From: JANMDU01 sp031418715
GTDB taxonomy: Bacteria; Pseudomonadota; Gammaproteobacteria; Burkholderiales; Burkholderiaceae_C
Length of the DNA stretch: 64,000 bases
Direction of reading: 5' to 3'
Assembly (NCBI GenBank): GCA_031418715.1
Contig: JANOJL010000031.1
Location: 129,221-193,220, forward strand
The position numbers and the translations under genes are program-made. Positions 17,196-26,185 of this stretch are shown one piece after another. Numbering within the stretch: the first letter of the stretch is position 1; every line of letters begins with the position of its first letter. Below the pieces are notes generated by a model. The model was not told the DNA's origin. It ran no database searches and was given only the letters and a program-made list of their open reading frames with translations.

Positions 17196-18086
17196 ATGCT
17201 TTGGCACACCACCCGTTTTCAAATTGACCTGTCAACACCCAAGATCATGGGTATTGTGAACGTCACGCCGGATTCGTTTTCAGACGGTGGGCAGCATGCA
17301 AATGCATCGGTCGCGCTCAAGCACTGCGAGGCGCTGTTAAAAAACGGCGCAGATATTCTGGACATTGGCGGCGAATCTTCGCGCCCCGGCGCACCGCCAG
17401 TGTCGCTGGAAGAGGAGCTAGCTCGGGTGATGCCGGTGCTGATAGAAGCGGTGAAGCTGGGTGTGCCAATTTCTGTGGACACTTACAAGCCGCATGTGAT
17501 GCAAGCCGCGCTCGATGCAGGGGCGGACATCATCAACGACATTTGGGGCTTTCGGCAAAACGGCGCAAAAGAAGTGGTGATGCAGCATGGCAGTTGCGGC
17601 TTGGTGATGATGCACATGCACCGTGATCCGCTGACAATGCAGCTGCAGCCGATGCTTGAAGCGCAAGATGTTGTGCAGCGCGTGAAGAACGATTTGCTAT
17701 TATTTACAGAGCATCTTTCGCAGTATTTACAACGGCCAAGTGCCGATTTCTCTCAAAAAAACGCCCCTGATACAAGTTTGCAACAGCGCTTGTTGATCGA
17801 CCCAGGCATTGGCTTTGGAAAAACTGTATCGCAAAATTTTGCGCTGCTGGCTCGGCAGCGTGAATTGCTGGAGCTGGGTTTTCCGCTGCTCGCAGGTTGG
17901 TCGCGCAAATCATCGCTCGGCGCAGTGACGGGGCTGGATCAAGCCAGCGAGCGTTTGATTCCCAGCGTTGCAGCAGCGCTGTTGGCAGTGGAGCGCGGCG
18001 CGAGTGTGCTGCGTGTGCACGATGTGCGCGAGACGATGCTTGCTTTGAAGGTGTGGCTGGCAGCTCCCTCATCAGAAGATAAATGA
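17196..18086 (+). CDS. folP: Dihydropteroate synthase
   Basis: 296 residues; joins p-aminobenzoate to dihydropterin pyrophosphate in folate synthesis and is the sulfonamide target. Motifs: MGIVNVTPDSFSDGG, DIGGESSRPGA, then DIINDIW and LIDPGIGFGKT, with the SRK motif at the end (GWSRKS). About 23 extra residues (roughly 167-190, before LIDPG) are encoded by a copy of the dispersed repeat at 17695-17765. In many proteobacteria glmM follows folP; here an IS30-type remnant follows instead. Confidence 0.95.
   Translation: MLWHTTRFQIDLSTPKIMGIVNVTPDSFSDGGQHANASVALKHCEALLKNGADILDIGGESSRPGAPPVSLEEELARVMPVLIEAVKLGVPISVDTYKPHVMQAALDAGADIINDIWGFRQNGAKEVVMQHGSCGLVMMHMHRDPLTMQLQPMLEAQDVVQRVKNDLLLFTEHLSQYLQRPSADFSQKNAPDTSLQQRLLIDPGIGFGKTVSQNFALLARQRELLELGFPLLAGWSRKSSLGAVTGLDQASERLIPSVAAALLAVERGASVLRVHDVRETMLALKVWLAAPSSEDK
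17695..17765 (+). repeat. Palindromic repeat copy inside folP
   Basis: Blocks in family order: TGCTATTATTTACAGAGCA, then TCGCAGTATTTACAACGG, then TGCCGATTTCTCTCAAAAA. In frame, with no stop; adds about 23 residues to the helical region before the LIDPG strand. Confidence 0.8.
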
Positions 18087-18094
18087 TACTCTTT

Positions 18095-18114
18095 TAGCTA
18101 TTATTTTGATAGCA
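18095..18114 (+). repeat. Partial palindromic repeat (TAGCTAT...ATAGCA end only)
   Basis: TAGCTATTATTTTGATAGCA, the small terminal palindrome of the dispersed repeat without the CGCAG and TTATAACGG blocks. It lies directly after folP, at the edge of the transposase remnant, in the 682-bp gap 18087-18768. That gap otherwise holds only the remnant and roughly 230 bp without recognisable content. Confidence 0.5.
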
Positions 18115-18132
18115 AACTATGAAGATAATACA

Positions 18133-18540
18133 AGCGGTGGTCTCAAATCCAAGTGCAACATCGCCAGTTTGATGGATGGTGCCGGTTTGACCTTCAAGTT
18201 TAGCCAGCCACTGCCCATAAACTTCCAACTGCGTGCTCCAGCCTAGCGTCTTGCGCGGTCTGCCGTTGATCTGATCTGCAATTTCATCTAGCTGCTCTTG
18301 GCCATCTCCATGCCCCTGTCATACGTCAATGTCTTGCGCATCGGCTGAGCTACTGAGTTGAGCTTGTCTGTAAAGGCTTGCAGCACGTTGGCAGCAATAG
18401 CTGGCTGGGGGTGAGGCAGTTTGACAAGCATCAACAGCCGACTGGTTCGCTCGACCAGCGTGCCCACGCGGTTCTTCAACTGCCCCCTGCGTTCATGCCC
18501 ACTGCCATAGCGCTTGAATTTGCTATCGTTCGTACTGAGA
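18133..18540 (-). pseudogene. IS30-family transposase remnant
   Basis: Minus-strand fragments of an IS30-type DDE transposase. One frame (18480-18300) reads NRVGTLVERTSRLLMLVKLP and later TLTYDRGMEMA. After a deletion the sequence continues in another frame with QEQLDEIADQINGRPRKTLGW and ends VALGFETTA (about 18304-18133). The N-terminal HTH half is missing and no flanking inverted repeats were recognised, so the element is dead. Confidence 0.8.
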
Positions 18541-18768
18541 CAAAGGTTTGTGGCTCATGGGCTCTCCAGTAGATTAGCAGATCAAAAGAGGGAGCTTTGA
18601 TGCCATCTATCTTTGCCCCTCCTTTTGCTCTTGTGCAACTCGTACTGGAATGCAAGCGCTCATAAATCCTAGAAATCCAAGGTAAATATAAGCGATGCAT
18701 AGTGTCATATCATGCAGACTTGCGCATGTTCGCAGTCATTAAATCTCAGGCGTTTTAAATAAAAACTC

Positions 18769-19968
18769 ATGGCAAGAATAGTAGTTTTAGAAGACGATAC
18801 GGCCACCCGTAAACTGATCACCGCTTTGCTGAAAAAGGCAGGCCATGAAGTGACCGATGTGGACAATGGCGCGGAGGGTTTGCTCACCGTGCTGGCGGAG
18901 CTGCCTGACTTGGTTGTCAGCGATGTGGAGATGCCCAAAATCAACGGCTTTGAAGTGCTCAGCGATATGCGTAGCACCCCTGAGACAGCGCTCACACCCG
19001 TTATCTTGCTCACCGCTAGTGCAAGCCCTCAAGACATGCAGCGCGCCTTGAGCCAGGGTGCCAATGATTACCTCACCAAGCCTTTTGACCCAGACAAGCT
19101 GATGGCTGCCATCAATCGCCAGCTAGAAATTTTGGCGGGGCAGTTAGGCCGTGATGCTCAGCGCTTGGGTGCAGGTTTTGAAAAAACTGCGCCTGCAGAT
19201 TTGGCACTGCTGTCTGCAACCAACGCAGATCGAACCCCATCCCGCTCTGCGACACTGGAAGATATATCACCCACTGAGGCGATGGCGCTCGACCCCTATT
19301 TTGAGCAATCTCTGAGCGAAAAGGCCGCTAAGTTGCCGCGACAACAACTGGGCTCTGCTTGGGCGGTGAGTATGCAAGTGCACAACGCGCAAGCACTGCG
19401 CGATGCCATGCCTCTGAAGGCTTGGCGCGCGTTGCTGCGCCAATTGTTTCTCCCGATCAGCAAAGACACGGCGCTGCGTAATGCCGAGTATGTGGATTTG
19501 GACGAGGCGCGCTTGACACTGTATTTCTTGGATCAACCCAAAGACGGCGCAATGGGCTATGTGCGCGCAGCGCAAGCGGTGCAATCCATGTTGCGCTCAG
19601 GCCTACACAGTAAAGCTTGGCTGGCGACAGAGTTTCCTGAGATCAAGCTGCCGTTGCTGCGCGTACTCACCAGCCTGCATTTCGGGCCGATTGATGTCGT
19701 TCGTATGCCGCTGGCTCATGGCGGCGAGCGCGACACCGTGGTGGGCCTCACAGCAGACTTCATTCAAAGTGTGCGAGAAGGCGAGCCGCGCGTGCTTTGG
19801 CGCGTCTTAGGCACGGCCGCAGCTGTGGCTGCGTCGCACAGCACCTATCGCTTAGGCACGCAAACTGAGATCAGTGCGGGCAGCCAAGAGCTGAAGGTGC
19901 ATGCGCTGCAAGGCATGAACCCAGCATGGGCGCAGGGCGAGCCGCTAGCCGATGCAGCTTGGATTTAA
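18769..19968 (+). CDS. Response regulator with a degenerate nucleotidyl-cyclase-like output domain
   Basis: 399 residues. Residues 1-120 are a receiver domain: acidic pair Glu8-Asp9-Asp10, phosphoacceptor Asp52 in SDVEMP, Lys104 in TKPFD. After a linker (125-190), residues about 190-395 resemble a class III adenylate/guanylate cyclase homology domain in layout. A segment FGPIDVVRMP...VVGLTADFIQ echoes the G-x-V...T-V-x-G-x-x-V-N-x-A region. The metal-binding aspartates and transition-state residues are not evident, so catalysis is doubtful. No partner kinase is adjacent. The output-domain assignment is tentative. Confidence 0.75.
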   Translation: MARIVVLEDDTATRKLITALLKKAGHEVTDVDNGAEGLLTVLAELPDLVVSDVEMPKINGFEVLSDMRSTPETALTPVILLTASASPQDMQRALSQGANDYLTKPFDPDKLMAAINRQLEILAGQLGRDAQRLGAGFEKTAPADLALLSATNADRTPSRSATLEDISPTEAMALDPYFEQSLSEKAAKLPRQQLGSAWAVSMQVHNAQALRDAMPLKAWRALLRQLFLPISKDTALRNAEYVDLDEARLTLYFLDQPKDGAMGYVRAAQAVQSMLRSGLHSKAWLATEFPEIKLPLLRVLTSLHFGPIDVVRMPLAHGGERDTVVGLTADFIQSVREGEPRVLWRVLGTAAAVAASHSTYRLGTQTEISAGSQELKVHALQGMNPAWAQGEPLADAAWI

Positions 19969-20009
19969 ATTCAAAGTTGCTGCGTGACCTGCAGTCGCGT
20001 GAAGTCACT

Positions 20010-20157
20010 TGCAGCGAATCAAGTGTCCAAGGCGAGCTGCTGTGGTCTGACCGTTCTTTTGCACACATTGCCCAGCCAACCAAATGCCTAATTAGCCGCT
20101 GACGCTTGCAGCAAGCGCTTTCCGCCTGCGGACAAATTGTGCACGATGTGATCTTGC
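20010..20157 (-). pseudogene. Decayed C-terminal fragment of a D-aminoacylase gene
   Basis: Minus strand reads DHIVHNLSAGGKRLLQ, then a stop, then AFGWLGNVCKR. This matches the end of the intact gene at 22295-24118 (HIVRDLPAGGKRLLQGVSGY...). Roughly three quarters of bases match by eye over about 140 bp. No upstream part of the gene is present. The rest of the 383-bp gap 19969-20351 is AT-rich near the patatin start and may hold its promoter. Confidence 0.75.
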
Positions 20158-20351
20158 TTACCGCGCTCTCAAGTCGCGCCGTGGCAAAGCATTGCCAGAT
20201 ACTACGTAGGGTTTAGAGTCTGTTTGATTGACGAGAAAGTATGGGATGATCCGACTCTGAGGGATCAGGATTGCTATCATATTTATAGCAAAATACCTAT
20301 ATTTGAGATAGAAAATCAACCAAGTTAGTTATAAATTATTAAGATTGCTCC

Positions 20352-22313
20352 ATGGAAAATCATCAGACTAGTACAAAAGATATAGATATTCAAGAAGGAC
20401 ATCCTCAGCCCGTTAGATCGAAGGCTATTGACTTGGATGAAACTCTGATCTGGGCTAAACCACCGAAGCAACGCTTTGAATCGCATAAGCAAATGCTCTC
20501 GGATGCTCTGGCTAAAGTCTTTGGCGATCTTGATGCCAGCACGGTGGATAATTTATTGCCGAAGCTGTCATGGCTTGAGCTGGCCGGCGGCGATTTTTTG
20601 GTGCGGCAGGGCGACAGCGACACCAGCTTGTATTTTTTGATCAGTGGGCGTCTGCGTGCGCTTCACACCAACTCTAGCGATAAGCAAGAAATTTGGGGTG
20701 ACGTGTTGCAGGGAGAAACCGTGGGTGAGATGGCGTTTTTCACGCAACAATTGCGCACGGCTGATGTCATTGCACTGCGTGATAGCGTGTTGGTCAAATT
20801 TACTCTAGAGGCCTTTAAATCTGTGCTGCAAGACCATCCCCTGGTCTCGATGAACATGACGCGGCTGATCATTGAGCGAAACCAAAAAAAGATTCGCCCG
20901 CGTTCGGATCTGCTGTCGGCGCGACTGTTCTCTATCGTTGCTATCACTGAAAGCGTAAATCTGCATACTTTTGCCAAGAGCCTGTGTCGGCATCTTGCGG
21001 ATCACGGAACGGTGGTTTTAATCAGTTCGACATCGGTGGGGCAGCACCTAGGCGATGCTGATATTGCCCAAGCCATGCTGAGTGATGCTGAGCGCTCCCG
21101 CAAACTCTCTCATCACTTGGAACTGCTTGAATCGGAATACGATTACGTGGTAGTAGTGGCCGATCGCGAAGTCTCTGAGTGGTCGAGGCGTTGCATGCGC
21201 CATAGCGATGAGATTTTGCTCGTAGCAGATGCACAAGAAAGCTGCCAACTCAGCGCCATCGAAAGCAACTTTGCAGATTTGATCAGCCAAGAAAATATAA
21301 AAAATTGGATGACAACGAGATCAACGCTGATTTTGCTTCAACCTCAAGACAAACGCATCCCCAGCCAGACGAAGGCTTGGTTTAAAGAGCGTGATGTTCA
21401 GCGGCATTTCCATTTGCGTGTCGAGAACGAGGCCGATTGGAAGCGCGTCTCGCGCACCTTGGTCGGTAAGAGCGTTGGTTTGGTGCTGTCTGGTGGTGGG
21501 GCGCGTGGCTTTGCGCATTTGGGAGTGATGCGAGCGCTTGAAGAGGCGGGGATTGGCTATGACTGCGCGGGTGGCACCAGTATTGGGGCTGTGATGGCGG
21601 CTTTGGCAGCGATGGATCTGCCGGTGAAGGAAGTGATCGCTCAAGCGAGAGTCACCTTTCAGCAGAACCCGACACGTGACATCAATTTTCTTCCCGTGCT
21701 CAGCTTAATCGGTGGTCAACGGATGCGCAAACTGATTGATCAATCCATCGTGAACTGTGTGGGCCACTCCATAGATATCGAAGATCTGTGGAAACCTTAT
21801 TTTTGTATCACGAGCAATTATTCTTACGCCAAAGAAACGACTTGGAGGCGTGGCTCGCTAACGAAAACACTCTGTGCATCTGTGGCGATACCGGGCGCAT
21901 TGCCCCCAGTCATGATGGATGGTGATCTACACATCGATGGCGGCACTTTTAATAATTTGCCAGTTGATGTGATGCGCCAACAAGGCGCGCTAAGCATCAT
22001 GGGTGTTGATCTGATGCGAGAGCGTGCACAAAAGTATGAATTAGATGAATTACCTAGCCCGATACGCTTGGCCTATGACCACATTCGTGGAAATAAAAAT
22101 AAATTGCCTAGCATGGGCACGCTTTTACTCAATGCCAGCTTAATGGGCAGTTACGCCCGGCAGCGCGAATCACGGCTAGATGTGGATGTTTTATTCACGC
22201 CGCCTGCACATCGATTTGGCATGCTTGATTGGAAACAGATGGATCGTATGGTTCAGCTCGGTTATGAGCATGCCTGTGAGGTGTTAGCCAGCAATCATTC
22301 CAATTTTTCGTAA
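20352..22313 (+). CDS. Patatin-like phospholipase with cyclic-nucleotide-binding domain (NTE family)
   Basis: 653 residues. Residues about 60-180 form a cNMP-binding-type beta roll (GDFLVRQGD, GETVGEMAFF). A middle section (about 190-360) resembles the NTE linker region. The patatin domain (about 375-600) has the oxyanion loop SGGGARGFAHLG, nucleophile Ser410 in GTSIG, and Asp529 in DGGTFNNLP, completing the Ser-Asp dyad. Such proteins act as lysophospholipases at membranes; the cyclic-nucleotide pocket may be regulatory or vestigial. The gene converges on and overlaps the D-aminoacylase gene by 19 bp. Confidence 0.9.
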   Translation: MENHQTSTKDIDIQEGHPQPVRSKAIDLDETLIWAKPPKQRFESHKQMLSDALAKVFGDLDASTVDNLLPKLSWLELAGGDFLVRQGDSDTSLYFLISGRLRALHTNSSDKQEIWGDVLQGETVGEMAFFTQQLRTADVIALRDSVLVKFTLEAFKSVLQDHPLVSMNMTRLIIERNQKKIRPRSDLLSARLFSIVAITESVNLHTFAKSLCRHLADHGTVVLISSTSVGQHLGDADIAQAMLSDAERSRKLSHHLELLESEYDYVVVVADREVSEWSRRCMRHSDEILLVADAQESCQLSAIESNFADLISQENIKNWMTTRSTLILLQPQDKRIPSQTKAWFKERDVQRHFHLRVENEADWKRVSRTLVGKSVGLVLSGGGARGFAHLGVMRALEEAGIGYDCAGGTSIGAVMAALAAMDLPVKEVIAQARVTFQQNPTRDINFLPVLSLIGGQRMRKLIDQSIVNCVGHSIDIEDLWKPYFCITSNYSYAKETTWRRGSLTKTLCASVAIPGALPPVMMDGDLHIDGGTFNNLPVDVMRQQGALSIMGVDLMRERAQKYELDELPSPIRLAYDHIRGNKNKLPSMGTLLLNASLMGSYARQRESRLDVDVLFTPPAHRFGMLDWKQMDRMVQLGYEHACEVLASNHSNFS

Positions 22314-24118
22314 AGTGTTGCGGCTGAGGCAAACCGCACCAAGCGTCCAGGTCGTGCTGGCGTGATTTCGCCATTGCGTTGCACGCATTGTCCGGCCACC
22401 CAAGTGCCTAAATAGCCGCTCACGCCTTGCAACAAGCGCTTGCCGCCAGCGGGCAGATCGCGCACGATGTGGGGCTTGTGTAGTTGCAACGTGGCCGGGT
22501 CAATCAAGTTGAAATCGGCACGCAATCCTACGCGAATGAAGCCACGGTCTTTCAAGCCGAGATAGGCGGCATTGCGGCCGGAGAGCAGGTTCACGGCTTG
22601 CGGCAAACTCATTTGCCCCCCCGTAGCGCCCTTGTCCGCCCAATGCGCGAGCATGAAACTGGAAAACGACGCATCGCAGATCGTACCAACGTGTGCGCCT
22701 GCATCAGACAAACCCATGAGTGCACGCGGGTGTTGCAGCATCTGGCCGACCACATCAAGATTACCTTCGTTGTAGTTGAAGATCGGAAAATAAAGCAGAC
22801 TCTTGCCATCGCCCTGCGCAAGAAAATCGTAAATGGCCAAGAGTGGCGAGATTCCTTGCATTTTGGCGCGAAGCAGCATGGAGTCTTGCAAAGTGGGCGC
22901 GTAGTTTGGTGAATCCGTGAGCGGAAACATGCGGGCGGCGATCATGTCGATCCGCGCCAGCAGCATATCCACGAGCGGCGGTACGCTGGAACCATCGCCA
23001 GCGAGGCGCTCTGATTTTTCGCTTAGCAAACGCTCTCTTCGTGCAGGTTCTCGCAGCGCGGCGGCTTGGGCTGGTAGCGGCAAATGCGCGATTTCTTTGT
23101 AGAGTGGGAAACCCATGAGTGGGTGAAACGTCGTCTCCAATCCGGTGATCACGCCGATACCGCGCGCTGCGGTTTGCAAATACATTGGCAGGCCATCGGC
23201 GGCGCATTGCTCTACGGCCTGCGCCAGCCATTGCCATTGAATGCCACCGGGGTCGCGCTGCAGCCAGGTCATGGAAAGCGGCCTGCCACTGCTTTGCGCC
23301 ATCTGCTTGACGATCTCAAACTCTTGGGTAAACCGCGCCTTGGTGGCTTCGTCTTCAAAGCTCGCGCCCGGGTCGGCTCGCAGCACATCAAAATCATTGA
23401 CCAACTGCACCACGCCGTGCTGCAAGCCTTGGAAGGCTTTTGCAAGCATATTAAGCTCCATCGCAGTGGCTTCCGAAGCAGGTGTGAACTGGCCGCGCGA
23501 GGTGCGGTGGTTGTCGCTGCGGCCCGTGGAAAAGCCGGCTGCACCTGCTTGCAAGGCAGCTTTGAGGGCGGCTTGCATCGCGGCGCAATCTTCGGGGGTT
23601 GCCGCCTCTTGCGCGAGTGCGCGCTCGCCCATGATGCTCATGCGCAGCGGGTCATGCGGCACGAGGCAGGCGAAATCCAAGCTGTGGGGTATCGCATCGA
23701 GCGCGGCCATGTAGCTCTCGAAATCCGTCCAGTTGAACTTCACGCCTTCTGCGAGCGCAGCGCCAGGAATGTCTTCCACGCCTTCCATGAGTTGGATCAG
23801 GCGCTGCTGTTGTTCATGCGTATTTTGCGAGAGCGGCGCAAAGCCTACGCCGCAATTGCCCAGGAGCACGGTGGTGGCGCCATGTTGGATGCTGGGCGAG
23901 AAGGTTTCATCCCAACTGGCTTGGCCGTCGTAATGGGTATGGATGTCGATGAAACCGGGTGTGAGCCAAGCGCCGTTGGCTTGGATCGTTTCTTTTGCTG
24001 ATTGCGTGATATGGCCGATCTCTGCGATCTTGCCGTTTTCAATGGCAACGTCTGCGTTGAACGCAGGTGCGCCACTGCCGTCGATCACTGTGGCGTTTTT
24101 GATGAGGAGGTCGCGCAT
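22295..24118 (-). CDS. N-acyl-D-amino-acid deacylase / D-aminoacylase-like amidohydrolase
   Basis: 607 residues, amidohydrolase superfamily. The N-terminus has the small beta domain and the metal motif GFIDIHTHYDGQ (about 57-68); a later GLSDAGAHVG carries the conserved aspartate. This arrangement is that of D-aminoacylase (AmidoHydro_3) proteins, which hydrolyse N-acyl-D-amino acids. The exact substrate is not evident. A repeat copy lies just upstream of the start. A decayed piece of a second copy lies at 20010-20157 on the other side of the patatin gene. Confidence 0.87.
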   Translation of the reverse strand: MRDLLIKNATVIDGSGAPAFNADVAIENGKIAEIGHITQSAKETIQANGAWLTPGFIDIHTHYDGQASWDETFSPSIQHGATTVLLGNCGVGFAPLSQNTHEQQQRLIQLMEGVEDIPGAALAEGVKFNWTDFESYMAALDAIPHSLDFACLVPHDPLRMSIMGERALAQEAATPEDCAAMQAALKAALQAGAAGFSTGRSDNHRTSRGQFTPASEATAMELNMLAKAFQGLQHGVVQLVNDFDVLRADPGASFEDEATKARFTQEFEIVKQMAQSSGRPLSMTWLQRDPGGIQWQWLAQAVEQCAADGLPMYLQTAARGIGVITGLETTFHPLMGFPLYKEIAHLPLPAQAAALREPARRERLLSEKSERLAGDGSSVPPLVDMLLARIDMIAARMFPLTDSPNYAPTLQDSMLLRAKMQGISPLLAIYDFLAQGDGKSLLYFPIFNYNEGNLDVVGQMLQHPRALMGLSDAGAHVGTICDASFSSFMLAHWADKGATGGQMSLPQAVNLLSGRNAAYLGLKDRGFIRVGLRADFNLIDPATLQLHKPHIVRDLPAGGKRLLQGVSGYLGTWVAGQCVQRNGEITPARPGRLVRFASAATLYEKLE

Positions 24119-24135
24119 GGGTATATTCCTTGGGT

Positions 24136-24200
24136 ACTATAAATTTGATAGCATGTTGCGCAGTTTATATAACGGGAGAAGGCTGATTTCGCTTAAATTA
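24136..24200 (+). repeat. Palindromic repeat between D-aminoacylase and BASS transporter genes
   Basis: TACTATAAATTTGATAGCATG, then TTGCGCAGTTTATATAACGGG and AGGCTGATTTCGCTTAAA. Full-length copy starting about 18 bp upstream of the D-aminoacylase start codon. Confidence 0.85.
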
Positions 24201-24311
24201 TGGGTGTTATTTGGCTACAGCTTTGCTGAATCGCGGCCAGTTGGCTGCTTTGAAAATCTTCGCGCGTAATGGTCACTATTTCCAAGCATGGAGCGCCAAT
24301 AGAAATAGACT

Positions 24312-25190
24312 TCACGCAGAACGCCTGTCCTGAGAGCGCCAAAAATAAGCACAGGACAAACCACTGACAATATGCCAAATTCCCCACAGCCCCGCCACCG
24401 TCACCATGCCAAAGTCGTTGCCAAATTGCAAAGCAATGATGCCAAGTGCGAGCCCAGAATTTTGCATACCGCCTTCAATCATGATCGAGCGTCGATCCGG
24501 CACGCTTACGCCAAAAGCTTTGGAAGTGAGCCAGCCCAGAGCTAGGCCGCTCGCGTTATGTGCAATCACCAAAGCCAGCGTCGGCAGCAAAGCCAGCGTC
24601 AAGTTGCTGCGCTCCTTGAGCAAGCCCAGAATGATGAAAGCAAAGAGCGCCACCAGTGAGAAATTAGCCAGTGGCTTGGTGAGCTTGGCGGCAAGCTGAG
24701 GCAGCTTGTAGGCCACGGCCATGCCTAAAAACATGGGAATCGCCAGCATCACCAGCAGGCTCAGCCAGATGCCGCTCGGATCAATCGCCAAGCTGCGCAT
24801 CCAACTCGCCGTCACGGGATTGTTGCTCACCATCCAAGCAAAGTTAAACGGTGTGGCTACGAGTGCGATCAGCGCAGCCACAGCAGAAATACTCACCGAG
24901 AGCGCCGTATTTCCCCGTCCGAAATGTGTGATCACGTTCGACAAACTGCCGCCTGGGCAGGCTGCCACCAACATCATTGCTGCTTCCACATTGGGTGGTA
25001 AATCCAGCGCCAAAGTGGCAAGCCAAGTGCCCACAGGCAGCAAAATAAATTGCGGGATCAACCCCGCGATCACCGCTTTCGGGCTTTGCGCCACGCGCTT
25101 GAAGTCTTCGAGCTTCAATTCCAGTGCGATGGAAAACACCATCGTCGCCAGCACCAAACTCAAGGCAATTTGTTGTGCATTCATACTCAT
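24312..25190 (-). CDS. Bile acid:sodium symporter (BASS) family transporter
   Basis: 292 residues, about nine to ten hydrophobic segments. The BASS signature ACPGGSLSNVITHFGRGNTALSVS (about 88-111) contains the cross-over sodium-binding region. The second such region is near SKAFGVSVPDRRSIMIEGGMQNSGLA. Likely imports an organic acid with Na+, as in bacterial ASBT or pantoate carriers; the substrate cannot be assigned. Start at 25190 or 25184. It diverges from glyQ with about 80 bp between. Confidence 0.85.
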   Translation of the reverse strand: MSMNAQQIALSLVLATMVFSIALELKLEDFKRVAQSPKAVIAGLIPQFILLPVGTWLATLALDLPPNVEAAMMLVAACPGGSLSNVITHFGRGNTALSVSISAVAALIALVATPFNFAWMVSNNPVTASWMRSLAIDPSGIWLSLLVMLAIPMFLGMAVAYKLPQLAAKLTKPLANFSLVALFAFIILGLLKERSNLTLALLPTLALVIAHNASGLALGWLTSKAFGVSVPDRRSIMIEGGMQNSGLALGIIALQFGNDFGMVTVAGLWGIWHIVSGLSCAYFWRSQDRRSA

Positions 25191-25271
25191 CTCCAGCCCT
25201 TCACTTTACTGGCCTCTTCCCCAGTAAAATCAAGGGTTTACGCCAGCTTTGGCGCGCTTTTGACACACAGC

Positions 25272-26177
25272 ATGCTCACCTTCCAACAAATCATCCTCAC
25301 CTTGCAAGCCTACTGGGACAAGCAAGGCTGCGCACTGCTTCAGCCCTACGACATGGAAGTCGGCGCAGGCACCTCGCACACGGCCACATTTTTAAGAGCA
25401 CTGGGCCCTGAGCCTTGGAAAGCCGCTTACGTGCAGCCCAGCCGCCGCCCCAAAGATGGCCGCTATGGCGAGAATCCGAATCGTTTGCAGCACTACTATC
25501 AATACCAGGTTGTCTTGAAGCCCGCGCCGAACAACATCTTGGAGCTGTATCTGGGTAGCTTAGAGGCGCTCGGCTTTGACCTGAAGAAAAATGACATCCG
25601 CTTCGTAGAAGACGATTGGGAAAACCCAACGCTTGGCGCTTGGGGCTTGGGCTGGGAGGTGTGGCTCAACGGCATGGAAGTCACGCAGTTCACCTACTTT
25701 CAGCAAGTGGGCGGCATCGATTGCAAACCGATCACCGGCGAGATCACCTATGGCTTAGAGCGCTTGGCCATGTATTTGCAGGGCGTGGACAACGTCTACA
25801 ACCTCAAGTGGACGGAGACGATGAGCTATGGCGACGTTTACAAACAAAACGAAGTCGAGCAATCCACCTACAACTTTGAGCACAGCGATGCAGACTTTTT
25901 GTTCACAGCCTTCAACGCTCACGAAAAGCAAGCCAAATACCTGACCGAGCAAAAACTCGCTTTGCCTGCCTATGAGCAAGTGCTCAAAGCCGCGCACAGC
26001 TTCAACCTGCTCGACGCACGCGGCGCGATCAGCGTCACCGAACGCGCCGCCTACATCGGCCGCATCCGCAATCTTGCCCGCAGCGTGGCGCAGAGTTACT
26101 ACGAATCCCGCGAACGCCTGGGCTTCCCCATGGCACCGCGCGAGTGGGTCGCACAGATGGAAAAGAAGGCTGCTTGA
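25272..26177 (+). CDS. glyQ: Glycine-tRNA ligase alpha subunit
   Basis: 301 residues from ATG 25272 (MLTFQQIILTLQ), the conserved start of GlyQ. The class II catalytic core is complete: YDMEVGAGTSH, the VQPSRRPKDGRYGENPNR stretch (motif 2) and EITYGLERLAMYLQ (motif 3). It forms an alpha2beta2 enzyme with GlyS to charge tRNA-Gly. The next gene, glyS, starts 8 bp downstream. Confidence 0.97.
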   Translation: MLTFQQIILTLQAYWDKQGCALLQPYDMEVGAGTSHTATFLRALGPEPWKAAYVQPSRRPKDGRYGENPNRLQHYYQYQVVLKPAPNNILELYLGSLEALGFDLKKNDIRFVEDDWENPTLGAWGLGWEVWLNGMEVTQFTYFQQVGGIDCKPITGEITYGLERLAMYLQGVDNVYNLKWTETMSYGDVYKQNEVEQSTYNFEHSDADFLFTAFNAHEKQAKYLTEQKLALPAYEQVLKAAHSFNLLDARGAISVTERAAYIGRIRNLARSVAQSYYESRERLGFPMAPREWVAQMEKKAA

Positions 26178-26185
26178 GAACCGTT

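Noticed and set aside
24193..24387. Small open frame with a hydrophobic start between the D-aminoacylase and BASS genes
   Set aside because: It overlaps the 3' end of the BASS gene in another frame and lacks a ribosome-binding site; its hydrophobic start is mostly an out-of-frame reading of membrane-protein codons.
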